DNA of 64,000 bases. It comes from Hoeflea_A sp965228435 (lineage in GTDB: Bacteria; Pseudomonadota; Alphaproteobacteria; Rhizobiales; Rhizobiaceae). Where the stretch lies: NCBI GenBank assembly GCA_965228435.1, contig OZ245818.1, positions 1,922,001 through 1,986,000 of the forward strand, read 5' to 3'. The notes under the pieces were generated by a model. That model ran no database searches and was not told the DNA's origin. It saw nothing but the letters and a program-made list of their open reading frames with translations. The position numbers were made by a program, and so were the translations under genes. Positions 62,897 through 64,000 of this stretch are shown here, in pieces; positions within the stretch are counted from its first letter, which is position 1, and every line of letters begins with the position of its first letter.

Positions 62897-64000
62897 ATGA
62901 AACAGTCCGATATCTCGCAGTTCGCCGCGCTCAGCCCCTTCGAACTCAAGGACAAGCTGATCGAGATCGCCAGTTCCGACGCTGAACGGGTGATGCTCAA
63001 TGCCGGCCGCGGCAATCCAAATTTCCTGGCGACATTGCCGCGCCGGGCTTTTCTCCGGTTGGGCGAATTCGCCATGGCCGAGGCCGAGCGCTCCTATTCC
63101 TATCTCAACAGCGGTTTTGGCGGCCTGCCTGAAAAGCAGGGTATGATCGAGCGCTTCGAGGCCTTCGCCAGCAACCTGCCCGACGATGCCGGTATCGGCT
63201 TCCTGCGCCGGGCCATCGCCTATGTGCGCGACCAGCTGGATCTGGAACGCGAGGACTTCCTGTTCGAGATGGTCGGCGCCTTTCTCGGCTGCAACTATCC
63301 GGTGCCGCCACGCATGCTCACCCACGCGGAAGAGATCGTGAAAGCCTATCTCGCTCAGGAAATGTTCGGCCACGTTCCGCCGGCCGGACCGTTTTCGCTG
63401 TTTGCCACGGAAGGCGGTACGGCGGCGATGACCTATATCTTCCAAACGCTGCAGTTCAACGGCCTGATCAAGGCCGGTGACAAGGTGGCGCTCGGAACAC
63501 CAATCTTCTCCCCTTACCTGGAGATTCCGCCGCTGCCGGATTTCGGCCTGGAGGTGGTCGACATCCGCATGGACGAGGAGGCGGGCTGGCAGTTCCCGGA
63601 TTCCGAACTCGCCAAGCTTGAGCATCCGGCGATCAAGGTGTTCTGCGCGGTCAATCCAAGCAACCCGCCCTCTTTCAAACTGTCCGACGAATGCCTGAAG
63701 CGCCTGGCCGAGCTGATCCAGGCCAAACGGCCCGACCTGATCGTCGTTACCGACGATGTCTACGGCACCTTTGCCGACGACTTCGTTTCGCTGTTTGCCA
63801 TGTGCCCGCGCAACACGCTGTGTGTCTATTCCTTCTCCAAGTATTTCGGCGCCACCGGTTGGCGCCTGGGCGTCATCGGCCTGCACGAGGACAATGTGCT
63901 CGATGATGCGCTTGCCGCGCTGCCCGATGCATTCAAACAGAGGCTGGATCAGCGTTACTCGTCACTCACCACGGATGTGGCAGGCCTGCGCTTCATTGAT
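62897..64000 (+). CDS. asdA: Aspartate 4-decarboxylase (bifunctional aspartate aminotransferase type), 5' part
   Basis: The first 368 residues of a PLP enzyme that continues past the right edge. PLP Lys315 is in YSFSKYFGATGWR. Upstream are the family's N-terminal MLNAGRGNPNFLATLPRRAF block, LFATEGGTAAMTYIF (phosphate loop) and CAVNPSNPP with the cofactor Asn. The long N-terminus and the GRGNPNF motif distinguish it from ordinary aspartate aminotransferases. It makes alanine and CO2 from aspartate. AACGGGG precedes the ATG. Its pairing with aspT follows the known operon of bacterial aspartate-alanine metabolism. Confidence 0.93.
   Translation, partial: MKQSDISQFAALSPFELKDKLIEIASSDAERVMLNAGRGNPNFLATLPRRAFLRLGEFAMAEAERSYSYLNSGFGGLPEKQGMIERFEAFASNLPDDAGIGFLRRAIAYVRDQLDLEREDFLFEMVGAFLGCNYPVPPRMLTHAEEIVKAYLAQEMFGHVPPAGPFSLFATEGGTAAMTYIFQTLQFNGLIKAGDKVALGTPIFSPYLEIPPLPDFGLEVVDIRMDEEAGWQFPDSELAKLEHPAIKVFCAVNPSNPPSFKLSDECLKRLAELIQAKRPDLIVVTDDVYGTFADDFVSLFAMCPRNTLCVYSFSKYFGATGWRLGVIGLHEDNVLDDALAALPDAFKQRLDQRYSSLTTDVAGLRFID

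Overview
The window reads as chromosomal DNA of a GC-rich alphaproteobacterium, most probably of the order Hyphomicrobiales (Rhizobiales). The reasons are the block mutM - enoyl-CoA hydratase - rpsT - dnaA on one strand facing ubiE - ubiB - coaBC on the other, the mutM finger spacing, and several TRAP, GMC and PhoX proteins of alphaproteobacterial type. Both window edges cut genes: a dapA-family gene on the left and an aspartate 4-decarboxylase gene on the right. I see no tRNA, rRNA, CRISPR array or prophage.

Layout. 0-10 kb is accessory metabolism. It holds a dapA-like gene end, a LysR regulator divergent from a glutathionyl-hydroquinone reductase, an EamA transporter, a GNAT acetyltransferase, then an IclR-controlled set: a DUF6282 metal-dependent hydrolase-like gene, the iclR gene, and a cupin-dctP-dctQ-dctM TRAP operon. 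Two 41-bp sites sharing 28 positions lie before the DUF6282 gene and before the TRAP operon and mark them as one regulon. 10-16.5 kb holds maeB, mutS and a zinc CDF exporter. 16.5-21.2 kb holds a Cys-rich secreted protein of unknown function and a four-gene operon (GbsR-like regulator, DUF4166, DCC/DUF393, saccharopine-dehydrogenase-like + DUF4166). A perfect 24-bp palindrome lies over the start codon of that operon's regulator. 21.2-35 kb is the housekeeping core: dehydrogenase, DUF465, MoeB/ThiF-like, recF, dnaN, dnaA, rpsT, enoyl-CoA hydratase, mutM, ubiE, ubiB, coaBC. The coaBC gene carries an N-terminal FitA-type ribbon-helix-helix domain.

35-47.5 kb is mixed: GMC oxidoreductase, class II amidotransferase, Lrp regulator, pirin, a MetC-like enzyme, a Tat-exported PhoX phosphatase behind PHO-box-like sites, a membrane class III cyclase, DUF2855 and prfC. 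47.5-55 kb holds dut, an RND efflux pair, an aldo/keto reductase, a DUF6064 membrane gene that has lost its 5' end to a small repeat element, and a decayed copy of the dut 3' end. 55-64 kb holds small envelope proteins (DUF4864, a thioredoxin-like protein, an unusual DUF4344-type metallopeptidase with its two halves in reversed order), comM/yifB, an RNase D and an aspT-aspartate 4-decarboxylase operon.

Mobile-element-like DNA is limited to two copies of one 245-268 bp element with terminal inverted repeats, in opposite orientation at 36.4 and 53.4 kb. The observations I rate highest are the RHH-CoaBC fusion, the palindrome over a probably leaderless gbsR-type start, the shared IclR-type sites, the permuted DUF4344 protein, and the inverted-repeat element that truncates the DUF6064 gene.
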